Origin: UBA73 sp964364885
Lineage (GTDB): Archaea > Nanobdellota > Nanobdellia > Pacearchaeales > GW2011-AR1
Length of the DNA: 20,868 bases
NCBI GenBank assembly: GCA_964364885.1
Contig: CAYIOA010000009.1
Location: forward strand, 1-20,868
Reading direction: 5' to 3'
The translations under genes and the position numbers were made by a program. Below are positions 12,011 through 20,462 of this stretch, piece by piece; the stretch's first letter is position 1; each line of letters starts with the position of its first letter. The notes beneath the pieces were generated by a model. The model was not told the origin of the DNA and did no database searches. It saw nothing but the letters and a program-made list of their open reading frames with translations.

Positions 12011-14209
12011 ATGGCGAGTGGAAGAGATTCAGCTAGTGATATTCTTGAAAAGTACGGCAAGAAATTAGAATCGCAGCTAGGCTCGGGAGCGCGTGAGAAT
12101 TATTCTGGAGAGTATGAGCGTTTTAGGCAGGAGATGATTCATGAACTTACTAGATACGAGAGATGGGCTCAGTCACTCGGCAATTTTTTAAAACTTAGAA
12201 TTGCAGAAAAGGACAGAGCGAGAATTCAGCATTATTTGGATGTTGCTCATTTAGAGGTTAATGCGAGCCAGGCTCTAACATTATCTTTGGTTTCTATGCT
12301 GACTGTATTTTTCCTGACGATTTTGAGCGCTGTTGGATATTATCTTATTGCTTTTCCTGAGGGATTCGCATTGCTGAGCGGAGAAGATTTGTCTAATATT
12401 GCAATGTTCGTTTTTTTGGGGCTGGTAGCCAGCATGTTTGTTTTTTATTATACTTATAGTATGCCGCAAAGGCTGGCTAATAACTGGCGCTTGAGGGCGA
12501 GCGCTCAAATGGTGCCGGCTATTTTGTATGTTGTAGTTTATATGAAACATACTTCTAATTTAGAGAGAGCAATTTCTTTTGCATCACAGCATCTAGAGGG
12601 ACCTCTTGCTTTAGATTTCAAAAAGATGTTTTATGATGTTGAAATTGGAAAGTTTTCAACAATAAAACAATCATTGGATAATTATTTGGAGGGGTGGAGG
12701 GAGTATGCGCCGGAATTTATCGAGTCGTTTCATTTGATTGAGTCTAGCTTGTTTGAGCCGTCTGAATCAAGAAGAGTTGAAATTCTGGAGAGGGCTTTGC
12801 AGGTTATTTTGGATGGAGTTTATGAGAAGATGCTAAAATACTCTAGAGAGATAAGAAGCCCTCTGACTAATTTGTATATGCTGGGAATTATTCTTCCGAC
12901 ATTGGGATTGGCACTACTGCCTTTGGCTTCTACTCTTTTAGGAGGAGTTATCAGATGGCCTCATATTTTTATTTTTTTCAACATTATAATTCCCTTCTTT
13001 GTTTTTTATATGGTTTCTGAGGTCTTGTTGAAGAGACCTGGAGGATATGGAGAGTCTTCTTCTATAGAATTGAATCCAAATTATCAAAGTTTCAAGTCTA
13101 AAAAGCCGTGGGTGAACGGAGCGATAATTGTTCTGCCGTTTTTGCTTATCGGAATACTTCCTTTTATTTTTCAGTTTGATTTTTTTGTAAATAGCTTGGG
13201 GCTAAAGAAAGATTACAGCTTTGGAGAACTCGGATTCAGCTATTTTTCTGACACAAAGATTTTTGATTTTAAGGATGTTGGAGGAAATATTGCCGGGCCG
13301 TTCGGACCTGTTGCTATTTTATTGAGCTTGTTCGTTCCATTTTCTTTAGCTCTTTTCTTTTTTTATGCATACGGGAAGAAAACTAAAAATCTAATCGGAG
13401 CGAGAAATGATACAAAGAAACTTGAGCAGGAGTTTGCGAATTCATTGTTTCAGTTAGGGAACAGAATTGGCGATGGTGTTCCTGCGGAAATTGCATTCGG
13501 AAGAGTTGCTCTTTCAAATAAAGGGCAGACCAGCTCTGAATTCTTTGCATTAGTGAATCAGAATATTCAACAAGGCGGGATGTCGCTTGAGAGGGCTATA
13601 TTTGACAGAAAAAGAGGGGCGATAATATATTATCCTTCTGCGCTGATTTCTACTTCAATGAGGATTCTTGTTGAGTCTGTTAAAAAGGGGCTGCAAATTG
13701 CCGCCCGCTCTCTAATGTCAATCTCCGAGTATGTGAAAAATATAGAGAAAATTAATCAGAGGCTGAGGGATTTGCTGGCTGAGATTGTCAGCGATATGAA
13801 ATCCAATATGGTATTTTTAGCGCCATTGCTGGCGGGAATTGTTGTTGGCTTGAGCGCGATGATTACATTGATTCTGAATAAACTGCAGGAGTTTCAAACT
13901 GGTTTCGGCGGTGATGAAAGTGGTCTGGCAGGGCTTGGAAGCCTGGGAGATATTGCGTCTATTTTCAATGTCAGCGAGATGATACCTCCTTACTTTATTC
14001 AGCTTTCAATTGGAATTTATATTATTGAGATTATTTTTATTTTAACTGGGGCGCTTGTAACTGTTGATTCAGGCAAAGATATTCTGAGAGAGAAATATGA
14101 ACTTTCAAAGAATTTGAAGAGAGGATTTTTATTGTATCTTTTAACTGCTTTTGCTTCAATTGTTTCGCTTGGAATTCTGGCTATTGTTGCTCTTGGGGGA
14201 TTGGCTTAG
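12011..14209 (+). CDS. Type II/IV secretion platform protein (T2SF, TadC/ArlJ-like), duplicated
   Basis: The polytopic membrane protein on which the filament ATPase acts. 732 residues, longer than typical archaeal ArlJ/PilC-type platforms (about 500-600). A polar N-terminus (1-85) is followed by helices near 88-115 and 130-150. A first T2SF-like cytoplasmic domain (about 165-285) and helices near 288-340 come next. After further helices (368-392, 430-455) comes a second T2SF-like domain (about 470-600), with helices at 598-625, 660-685 and 705-732. The duplicated layout is known for archaeal platforms. It is convergent with, not co-directional with, its ATPase gene (4-base overlap), and divergent from pilin-like unit 1. 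Confidence 0.85.
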   Translation: MASGRDSASDILEKYGKKLESQLGSGARENYSGEYERFRQEMIHELTRYERWAQSLGNFLKLRIAEKDRARIQHYLDVAHLEVNASQALTLSLVSMLTVFFLTILSAVGYYLIAFPEGFALLSGEDLSNIAMFVFLGLVASMFVFYYTYSMPQRLANNWRLRASAQMVPAILYVVVYMKHTSNLERAISFASQHLEGPLALDFKKMFYDVEIGKFSTIKQSLDNYLEGWREYAPEFIESFHLIESSLFEPSESRRVEILERALQVILDGVYEKMLKYSREIRSPLTNLYMLGIILPTLGLALLPLASTLLGGVIRWPHIFIFFNIIIPFFVFYMVSEVLLKRPGGYGESSSIELNPNYQSFKSKKPWVNGAIIVLPFLLIGILPFIFQFDFFVNSLGLKKDYSFGELGFSYFSDTKIFDFKDVGGNIAGPFGPVAILLSLFVPFSLALFFFYAYGKKTKNLIGARNDTKKLEQEFANSLFQLGNRIGDGVPAEIAFGRVALSNKGQTSSEFFALVNQNIQQGGMSLERAIFDRKRGAIIYYPSALISTSMRILVESVKKGLQIAARSLMSISEYVKNIEKINQRLRDLLAEIVSDMKSNMVFLAPLLAGIVVGLSAMITLILNKLQEFQTGFGGDESGLAGLGSLGDIASIFNVSEMIPPYFIQLSIGIYIIEIIFILTGALVTVDSGKDILREKYELSKNLKRGFLLYLLTAFASIVSLGILAIVALGGLA

Positions 14210-16476
14210 AAACTTTCAGAGGTCTTGTAAAACCAATCTTTCCAGAGAGGAAAGACTTTTTCTGAAAGAGGAACTCCAAACTCTTTTCTTATTTCGTCGC
14301 TAATTTGATGGAATGAGGCATTTGAAAGAGAATTGAATTCTGCCTCCATAAGAACAGGCTTGTTTAGTTTTTTTGATGCCTCAACAATTTCCTGCTTTAT
14401 TTTTCCTCTTAGAAGGATATTGTCAAATACTGCGTCCCAGTTTCCTGCCCATCCTTTAACGTTGCCGGCAATGTTTTTTATTATTTCTGAGTCTCCGTTG
14501 ATTAGCTCTGGCGTCGGTTCTAGCTTGTCTGTTTCTACGTTATAACGCATGAGATCTACAAAGCCCTTTTCTTCCAAAGGATCTTTAGTCCAGTGCTTTC
14601 TTACTTCTGTTATCTGGACAACTCTTTTTAGAGAGTGCAGACTGTCCGGAGTTTTTATAGGGTTTGTTACAATAATTATATCTGTTGCTTTGAAGCTTGT
14701 TGCAGGAACATTGAGATCATTAACGACTCGGTCGAATACGCCATAAGGAGAATCTCCGTGGATTGTGCCTGCAACAACATTGGCGAGGGCTCCGATACGC
14801 ATCGCCTCGTAAAGAGCTCGAGCTTCAGAGCTTCTAACTTCGCCGACTATTAATGCGCTGTCGCCTAAACGCAGACTTGTTCTAATTCCTTCTGAAGCTT
14901 CTACTTCTGTTGAGCCAGAGACAAGTGCTGAGCGGACTTTCATTCTTAGAATGTCATATCCAATTTTTCTTAATGCATCAACTGGGAGCTCCAGAGTGTC
15001 TTCAACTACTATTGTTCTGAATTTTGGCATGATTTCCAGCATTAAACTTCCCAGGAGGGAGGTTTTTCCTGCTGAGCGGGTTCCTGCTACTAATATTGTT
15101 CGAGAGCCGTCTATTAGGAAACTTAACAGACCTGCTGCGAAAGAGTCAAGCATTTTGTTGTTTATATACAATGGGAGTGTCCAGGGATTGTCACGATGGC
15201 GACGAAAAGCATAAGCTAAGCCACTTGGGGAGAGGGGCTCTGCAATTGCAGCAACTCTTGCTCTTGCATTTTCAAAAACCAGTTCTGTGTCTAGGATAGG
15301 ATTTGCTTCATCGAGTGGGCGGCCACTTTGAAGCCTTAATTTGGCTGCCCAGGAGTTTGCGTCTTCATAACTCGGGATTATATTTGTGACGCACTCGTCG
15401 TATTTTTCATGCCTTACAAAAACTTGATTTAAAGCTATTGGCGCGTTAAGAACGATGTCCTGCAATCTATAATCTGACAGGAGGATTTCAATTAGACCAA
15501 AGCCGATTGTATGGCGAACAAGAATCCTTGCAAGCTTGTTTAACTCCCGATTTGTAAGAGATATATTTTTATTTTTTGCCAGTTCTGCAATCATGTCGCG
15601 GGAGACATTGAGAAATACCTGTCGCGTTCTTTCCGGGTCTGTGAATTCCTCTGCTTTGGGGCGGTGTTCAGCAAGGACATTGCGGGCGAGATTTAAGAGA
15701 AGATGATGCTCTTCACTCAGCGAATACTCGGGAGGCATAACATGATAGAAATATTTTGAATCATTTTTTCTTTTGAGAATTGTTATTGTTATTGTTTCAT
15801 AATCAGTTTTAATTTCATACTGGTCTATAAATTCAGCTTCATGGGGGAGCTGTGCTGCAAGTCTTGTAAATGTGAAATTTGGAAGAACTTCCGGGCGGAA
15901 AATATTCTTATAAATCTCCCTTTTTCCTATTACTCTCTGCATGGATGTAAGAGCTTCTTTTATTAAAGATGTGTTTTCTATCAAACTAAATATTCTTTCC
16001 AAGAGGCGTATGTAGTTGACGAGGGCGTTGCGATTTGCTGCCTGGCCTTCTTCGAGCTGCAGCCTCAACTCTGAGACTCTTCTTTTCAGCTCTTTATAAG
16101 ATTCGATCGGGTCTTGTTTTATTAATTCCAAAAAGTAGGCGAGTTCTTCATAAATTTGAGAAGTGTTTCCGAAGATTGCTAGTTTTTTCTGCGATAAAAT
16201 TTCTTCTTGTTTTGTTAGAAAATTATAAATGCGCGAGATTTCTGTTAGGAAGGCTATCTGATTATTCGGATAGCTGTAATTTCTCTGCTGGACAAAAACA
16301 AGGCGCGAGACATTTGGGTTTTCTGAGAGGAGAGATACCACACGAGCCATTAGCGAAGGATCTTCAGCAATCGAGGGAACAAAAGGGGCACCTATTGTAT
16401 TGATATAAAGAACATCTTCACCCTGCTCTCTTTCTATTTCAGTTGCGTAAAGGGCAGACTCTTTTTTGAACAGCAT
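14206..16476 (-). CDS. Type II/IV secretion system ATPase (TadA/ArlI/VirB11 family)
   Basis: The hexameric motor that powers pilin assembly. 756 residues: an unusual N-terminal region (1-250, with an acidic/coiled stretch near 105-170), the N-terminal ATPase domain (about 280-440), and the core. Visible motifs are Walker A GTRSAGKT (465-472), the Asp box VVEDTLELP (490-498), Walker B ALIVGEVR (541-548) and the His box AGTIHGDS (569-576). All expected catalytic elements are present. The C-terminal 100 residues exceed the minimal family. The start at 16476 is supported by a TATA box (16498-16505). It lies between the platform gene (convergent) and two coiled-coil genes (divergent), consistent with one machine. 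Confidence 0.93.
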   Translation of the reverse strand: MLFKKESALYATEIEREQGEDVLYINTIGAPFVPSIAEDPSLMARVVSLLSENPNVSRLVFVQQRNYSYPNNQIAFLTEISRIYNFLTKQEEILSQKKLAIFGNTSQIYEELAYFLELIKQDPIESYKELKRRVSELRLQLEEGQAANRNALVNYIRLLERIFSLIENTSLIKEALTSMQRVIGKREIYKNIFRPEVLPNFTFTRLAAQLPHEAEFIDQYEIKTDYETITITILKRKNDSKYFYHVMPPEYSLSEEHHLLLNLARNVLAEHRPKAEEFTDPERTRQVFLNVSRDMIAELAKNKNISLTNRELNKLARILVRHTIGFGLIEILLSDYRLQDIVLNAPIALNQVFVRHEKYDECVTNIIPSYEDANSWAAKLRLQSGRPLDEANPILDTELVFENARARVAAIAEPLSPSGLAYAFRRHRDNPWTLPLYINNKMLDSFAAGLLSFLIDGSRTILVAGTRSAGKTSLLGSLMLEIMPKFRTIVVEDTLELPVDALRKIGYDILRMKVRSALVSGSTEVEASEGIRTSLRLGDSALIVGEVRSSEARALYEAMRIGALANVVAGTIHGDSPYGVFDRVVNDLNVPATSFKATDIIIVTNPIKTPDSLHSLKRVVQITEVRKHWTKDPLEEKGFVDLMRYNVETDKLEPTPELINGDSEIIKNIAGNVKGWAGNWDAVFDNILLRGKIKQEIVEASKKLNKPVLMEAEFNSLSNASFHQISDEIRKEFGVPLSEKVFPLWKDWFYKTSESF

Positions 16477-16497
16477 ATTTTTATATAGACTCGCGTG

Positions 16498-16505
16498 TTA
16501 AATAT
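16498..16505 (-). promoter_or_regulatory. TATA box of the secretion ATPase gene
   Basis: ATATTTAA on the minus strand is centred 25.5 bases before the ATG at 16476. Confidence 0.6.
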
Positions 16506-16563
16506 ATTTCTATTTGGTGCGAGCAGACAAAAAATAATTATTTGTTTAGATACATACAAAACT

Positions 16564-16571
16564 ATTTTAAA
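16564..16571 (+). promoter_or_regulatory. TATA box of the coiled-coil pair; decides the start
   Basis: ATTTTAAA is centred 25.5 bases before the ATG at 16593, favouring that start over in-frame TTG (16542) and ATG (16578) codons. Confidence 0.6.
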
Positions 16572-16592
16572 CCCTTTATGCTTTATGAAAAT

Positions 16593-16910
16593 ATGGCTGA
16601 GGTGTATTCTGAGCAACAGTATTCGTGGGATAGATTCTTTAGTGACGTAAATACAAGAATCAGGGATTTAGAGGAGAAACAGAGACTTTTGAAAGATAGA
16701 ATGCTTTTAGTCAGCGACGGCTTTGTGAAGGAAAGAGAGAAGAATTTCAATGAAATAGAGATAATAAAAAAAGATGTTTTGATTTTGAAGGAAGAGCAGA
16801 GAAAGATAAAAGAGATGGTTTCAAGAATTGCTGAGCGAGTTGACACGCTTGCCAGAAAGGAGGACTTGATGATTTTGCAGAGGCAGTTTGATCTGTTCAG
16901 GAAAACTTGA
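16593..16910 (+). CDS. Coiled-coil protein beside the secretion ATPase
   Basis: 105 residues from MAEVYSEQQYSW. Nearly all of it is predicted helix rich in Glu, Lys and Arg with heptad-like hydrophobics (for example RIRDLEEKQRLLKDRMLL and MVSRIAERVDTLARKEDL), so it should form a coiled coil. It has no membrane segment or signal. Archaellum operons carry coiled-coil accessory proteins (ArlC/D/E), and a similar cytoplasmic role at the motor is an inference from position only. The next gene starts 7 bases later and is also partly coiled coil, so the two are probably co-transcribed and may interact. Confidence 0.75.
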   Translation: MAEVYSEQQYSWDRFFSDVNTRIRDLEEKQRLLKDRMLLVSDGFVKEREKNFNEIEIIKKDVLILKEEQRKIKEMVSRIAERVDTLARKEDLMILQRQFDLFRKT

Positions 16911-16917
16911 GTTAAAA

Positions 16918-17619
16918 ATGGGAATAATAGATGAGATAAAACAAATGCAGTCGCAGGGAAAATCTGAGCAGGAAATAGCGAGCAGTTTAAAACAGAGGGG
17001 CGTTTCAGACAGCGAGATAAATGAAGCGATTGCGCAGAATAGAATAAAAGATGCTGTTTCTTCGGATGATCCTTTAAGGATTCAGCAGGGCTATGACAGT
17101 TTTAATTCTTTTCAGGGGCAGGAGCCGGCTAAGAGTGCAGAGTATTCTGACAATAAAGTTGGCTACGAAGGAATGCAGCCATCTTTACTTGGCTTTCAGG
17201 ATGAGCAAAATAATCCGACATCTCAGGTTGCACAGGAAAGATATCTTCCCAACGAGCAGGCGTATTCAGAGTATGGACAATACCAGCCATACCAAGAGGC
17301 TATAAGCTCTGATGTCATAAGCGAGATATCTGAGCAGATTGTCAGCGAAAAACTTTCTTTTTTGTATGACAAACTCGAAAAGATATTCAGCTTTATGAAT
17401 TCTTCTGAAACAAGAATTACAAATATTGATGAGAGAATCAGAAGAGTGGAAAAGATTTTGGATGTTTTACAACTTTCTTTACTGCAGAAAGTAGGAGATT
17501 ATGTTTCTGATGTAAAAGATATGAAGAAAGAACTTGAAGAAACACAGAAGTCTTTTAAGACGCTGGTTTATGGTCATAGAGGCGGCGGACAGGGAATTAA
17601 AAAGCAGCTACATCCTTAA
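16918..17619 (+). CDS. Helical-head, disordered-linker, coiled-coil protein
   Basis: 233 residues in three parts. Residues 1-48 are a small helical unit (EIKQMQSQGKSEQEIASSLK and the rest up to RIKDA) that looks like a UBA- or HTH-like fold. Residues 49-128 are a low-complexity linker rich in Gln, Ser, Tyr and Pro. Residues 129-215 are a coiled coil (SEQIVSEKLSFLYDKLEKIF and RRVEKILDVLQLSLLQKVGD). No membrane segment. The frame is open to 16888, but the ATG at 16918, 7 bases after the previous stop, is preferred because the upstream part overlaps the previous gene. It ends directly against the convergent membrane gene. The layout suggests a flexible tether or regulator of the ATPase complex. 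Confidence 0.75.
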   Translation: MGIIDEIKQMQSQGKSEQEIASSLKQRGVSDSEINEAIAQNRIKDAVSSDDPLRIQQGYDSFNSFQGQEPAKSAEYSDNKVGYEGMQPSLLGFQDEQNNPTSQVAQERYLPNEQAYSEYGQYQPYQEAISSDVISEISEQIVSEKLSFLYDKLEKIFSFMNSSETRITNIDERIRRVEKILDVLQLSLLQKVGDYVSDVKDMKKELEETQKSFKTLVYGHRGGGQGIKKQLHP

Positions 17620-18138
17620 CTATTTCTTTCCTTTAACAAGAATCCAACTTGTCAGAGCTGATACAACTATTAATAGTACCGCTCCCAGGACTCTTGGAGA
17701 ATACAACCAGTCGAAGAAAAATAAAGTTTTCGGGTCTGCGTTGAAACCATAGCCTGGACCCGGGATATAACGGATTATTAAATCTGAAAAAACGAAGAAA
17801 GCTGACACAAGAAATACAATCCCTAAGATTACGACGAATACAATTCCTATTCCTTTGTGCATAAATTCTACAGGCTTACCTACCAGACCGACTGTCATTA
17901 ACACCAGGAATAAGGCGATTAGCATTACTGCAAACCAAGGGATAATTGTTTCTACGTATGCGCGCGCTCCAACTGCTGAAACAAAAATGCTGGCTATTAA
18001 AAGAGCTGCAAAAATATTCCACCATGTTGACTCTCCAAGCATCTTTGTTTTCATCAAAATTGCTGCAGAAACTATGACTACAAGAAGATATGCAAAAATC
18101 GGTACAAGATATCCTATCGCACTTATGTCAGCTGGCAT
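17620..18138 (-). CDS. Five-helix membrane protein, paralogue 3 of a local family
   Basis: 172 residues with five hydrophobic segments (about 7-28, 40-62, 68-90, 94-120 and 148-168). Its opening layout (LVPIFAYLLVVIVSAAILMK, then MLGESTWWNIFAALLIASIF and IIPWFAVMLIALFLVL) aligns with the two proteins at 18148-18711 and 19877-20431. It is the most divergent of the three. It starts 9 bases after the stop of its neighbour and has no box of its own, so the two form an operon. No family recognised; a membrane complex partner of the filament machine is an inference from context. Confidence 0.75.
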   Translation of the reverse strand: MPADISAIGYLVPIFAYLLVVIVSAAILMKTKMLGESTWWNIFAALLIASIFVSAVGARAYVETIIPWFAVMLIALFLVLMTVGLVGKPVEFMHKGIGIVFVVILGIVFLVSAFFVFSDLIIRYIPGPGYGFNADPKTLFFFDWLYSPRVLGAVLLIVVSALTSWILVKGKK

Positions 18139-18147
18139 TTTAAAGTA

Positions 18148-18711
18148 TTATTTCGTTTCTTTTCCTGAGAGAAAATCTCTCCATGGAAGAAGAACTGACC
18201 TTCCTTTAGATTTATCACCAGGCCCTCTTTTTCCACTTGCTCCTATTGCAATGATTATTCCAATTAGAAGGACTGCGAGAATAATCAGACCTGCTGTATC
18301 TGTTCCGAAGAAAGTTGTATGATAACCCAGACGATCAAAAGTCTGCCATATTACTATGATTGCGATTACTCCTCCGAGTGCTCCAAGCCCCCATCCCCAG
18401 TAGCGAGTTTCGTCTTCTGAAACAAATATGCCAATTAAAATAAGCAATACCAATAAGATTGCGACACCGATGCCGAGCCTAGGGAATAGTTCGGACAGGA
18501 ATTCACTTAAAAAATATTGATAGCGCAAGGATATTAATCCGATAACTGTTGCTATGATAACATAAACACCGTTGTTATCGCCAAGCCAGCGGGTTGAACT
18601 TAGAATTCCAAAAACAACTGCAAAGATAAGCAGAAAAGGAAGGAGAAAATCAAATACGCCTAGTGATTCCCATTGGAAAAGAATATCCTGCAGACCTCCG
18701 AAAAATGCCAT
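18148..18711 (-). CDS. Five-helix membrane protein, paralogue 2 of a local family
   Basis: 187 residues with five hydrophobic segments (about 20-40, 48-65, 75-95, 105-125 and 137-158). The signature FDFLLPFLLIFAVVFGILSS, then WLGDNN, IIATVIGLISL and AILLVLLILIGIF closely parallels 19877-20431. The C-terminal 30 residues are polar and basic and probably cytoplasmic. It leads a two-gene unit with a TATA box at 18733-18740. It lies just downstream of pyrD on the same strand, but with its own promoter. Confidence 0.78.
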   Translation of the reverse strand: MAFFGGLQDILFQWESLGVFDFLLPFLLIFAVVFGILSSTRWLGDNNGVYVIIATVIGLISLRYQYFLSEFLSELFPRLGIGVAILLVLLILIGIFVSEDETRYWGWGLGALGGVIAIIVIWQTFDRLGYHTTFFGTDTAGLIILAVLLIGIIIAIGASGKRGPGDKSKGRSVLLPWRDFLSGKETK

Positions 18712-18732
18712 AGCTAGATAATGAAGAGTTTA

Positions 18733-18740
18733 TTTATAAA
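18733..18740 (-). promoter_or_regulatory. TATA box of the two-gene five-helix unit
   Basis: TTTATAAA is centred 25.5 bases before the ATG at 18711, in the short gap after the pyrD stop. Confidence 0.65.
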
Positions 18741-18752
18741 GATTTCGACGAG

Positions 18753-19835
18753 TTATTTTTCTGCGTTTTTACCAACTGCTTGAGATATATTTGAGTAATT
18801 ATCTTTTTTCAGCAACTGCACCAGACCTTGATTTATCTCGCCGATTAACGAGGGGCCGTGGTAAATCATTCCAGTTATTAACTGCACAAGGTTTGCCCCT
18901 AGCTTTATTTTTTTGTAGGCATCTTCTGCGCTTGAAACTCCCCCAGATCCTACTAGAATATAATTTTCATTTTTTGTTTTTTTGTAAACATATGACAGGA
19001 GGGAGTTTGCTTTTTTCTCGACGAGTTTTCCTGAAAAGCCGCCGCTTTTTCCTTTTTTTGTGAGATTTGTGCAAATAAATCCACTTATTTTATATTTTTT
19101 AGAAATCTTTAAGATTTTGTCAATATTTTCTTTTGAAATATCTGGGGAGAGCTTTACAAGAATCGGCTTTTTTATTTTTAGTTTTTTTGTTTCTTTAAGG
19201 AGTTTTTCATAGAGAGAAGGATTTGAGAAGGGCTGTCCTCCATATGCGTTTGGACAACTTATGTTTATTGTGATGTAATCGCCGATTTTCTTTAAAATTT
19301 TCAGTGAGGATATATAATCTTTTAAGCCTTCTTCTGGGTCAGCTGTTTCTTTACAGTTTGTTTTTGCGATACTGATTCCTACTGGGATGCTGTATTTTTT
19401 GTTTTTTAGTTTCTCGTGAATTTTTAATGCGCCTTCATTGTTCAGACCGAGATTTACCCAGATACTCTCTTTTTCAGGGAGGCGGGCGAGTCTTTTTCCT
19501 GTATTTCCTTTGCATGGTTTTGCGGTAATGCTTCCTACTTCTACAAAGCCGAAGCCGATTGAGTCCATTGTTTCTATCAGCTCTGCATTTTTATCGAAGC
19601 CTGCTGACAGCCCTACTGGGTTTTTGAAATAAATTCCCTTGATTTTCTGCTCTAACGAATGGTCCTGATAGTTGAAAATAAGAGAGAGCGATTTTTTTGT
19701 TATTTTGCTAGAGCCCAGGACTTTGCCGATTTTTGTGAAAGTGTTATGCATTGTCTCTGGCTCAAATGAAAAGAGAATTTTTTTTGACAGTGCGTATGTT
19801 GAGCGATTAAATTTGTTTTTTAGTGATAAATTCAT
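18753..19835 (-). CDS. pyrD: Dihydroorotate dehydrogenase, class 2 layout with catalytic Cys
   Basis: PyrD oxidises dihydroorotate to orotate in pyrimidine synthesis, using FMN. 360 residues; the N-terminal helical extension (about 10-60) and FKNPVGLSAGFDKNAELI are typical of the class 2, membrane-associated, quinone-using enzymes. Other landmarks are GSITAKPCKGN (101-111), NLGLNNEG (128-135), KLSPD (228-232), CTNLT (255-259), GGFSGK (265-270) and the phosphate-binding GSGGVSSAEDA (296-306). The active-site motif is NISCPN (191-196): class 2 enzymes normally have Ser where C194 stands, and Cys is typical of class 1A/1B. No other pyrimidine gene is in the window. The start at 19835 has a TATA box at 19857-19864. 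Confidence 0.93.
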   Translation of the reverse strand: MNLSLKNKFNRSTYALSKKILFSFEPETMHNTFTKIGKVLGSSKITKKSLSLIFNYQDHSLEQKIKGIYFKNPVGLSAGFDKNAELIETMDSIGFGFVEVGSITAKPCKGNTGKRLARLPEKESIWVNLGLNNEGALKIHEKLKNKKYSIPVGISIAKTNCKETADPEEGLKDYISSLKILKKIGDYITINISCPNAYGGQPFSNPSLYEKLLKETKKLKIKKPILVKLSPDISKENIDKILKISKKYKISGFICTNLTKKGKSGGFSGKLVEKKANSLLSYVYKKTKNENYILVGSGGVSSAEDAYKKIKLGANLVQLITGMIYHGPSLIGEINQGLVQLLKKDNYSNISQAVGKNAEK

Positions 19836-19856
19836 TTATGCTAGGAGAGTGCTTGG

Positions 19857-19864
19857 TTATTAAA
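19857..19864 (-). promoter_or_regulatory. TATA box of pyrD
   Basis: TTTAATAA on the minus strand is centred 25.5 bases before the ATG at 19835. Confidence 0.6.
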
Positions 19865-19876
19865 TTTTTTTGATGC

Positions 19877-20431
19877 TTAGGATTTGTTACTTGAGGAGGA
19901 TGGGCTTTTTGAATTCCTGCCGCCCCATATAACTGCAGCTATTGCTATGGCAATTATTATTATAAAACCTACATTGAGCAGTATTCCTGAAAAATCGCTT
20001 CCACTTACAAAAAATAAGTTATATATAAAGTCCCATGCCCCTGTAATCAATAGCACTGCAATTACAAGAGCAATTATTACTGCAACCATCAGGATTATTC
20101 TCAAGGGCTTTGGAAATGCTTTTTCGAAATCTCCTTCTTTGCTAAATGACCCTACAAGAATTAAAAGTACAAGAATTATTACAAGAGTTACTGCGAGAAA
20201 GGGTATTAATTGTGTTATTATTCCTACTGCCCTGCTGAATGAGATTACCAAGAGACCTATAACAAGGGCAACAATCGCGTCAACCTGCTTTTTTCCTTCT
20301 CCAAGTATGCGAGATTTCTGAAGGACTGCAAAGACTATTGTGAATACGAGCAAAAACGGGAGAATTGTCTCGACAAAAATAGGGTGTGATAAAATTGTTA
20401 ACCCGCCGTATGTAAAACCTTGTTCTGGCAT
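19877..20431 (-). CDS. Five-helix membrane protein, paralogue 1 of a local family
   Basis: 184 residues with five hydrophobic segments (about 18-38, 50-68, 72-96, 107-130 and 146-168) and a Ser/Lys-rich tail. The shared signature is ETILPFLLVFTIVFAVLQ, KSRILGEGKKQ, AIVALVIGLLVISF and VTLVIILVLLILVGSF, matching 18148-18711 position by position through three helices. It has its own TATA box (20453-20460). I do not recognise a named family. Confidence 0.78.
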   Translation of the reverse strand: MPEQGFTYGGLTILSHPIFVETILPFLLVFTIVFAVLQKSRILGEGKKQVDAIVALVIGLLVISFSRAVGIITQLIPFLAVTLVIILVLLILVGSFSKEGDFEKAFPKPLRIILMVAVIIALVIAVLLITGAWDFIYNLFFVSGSDFSGILLNVGFIIIIAIAIAAVIWGGRNSKSPSSSSNKS

Positions 20432-20452
20432 TTAGGACAATGTCTCTGGCGA

Positions 20453-20460
20453 TATTTAAA
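20453..20460 (-). promoter_or_regulatory. TATA box of paralogue 1
   Basis: TTTAAATA on the minus strand is centred 25.5 bases before the ATG at 20431, directly after the PRC-barrel gene's stop. Confidence 0.6.
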
Positions 20461-20462
20461 TG

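Noticed and set aside
16542..16592. Upstream TTG/ATG starts for the first coiled-coil protein
   Set aside because: They would lie over or before the TATA box at 16564-16571, whose spacing fits the ATG at 16593.
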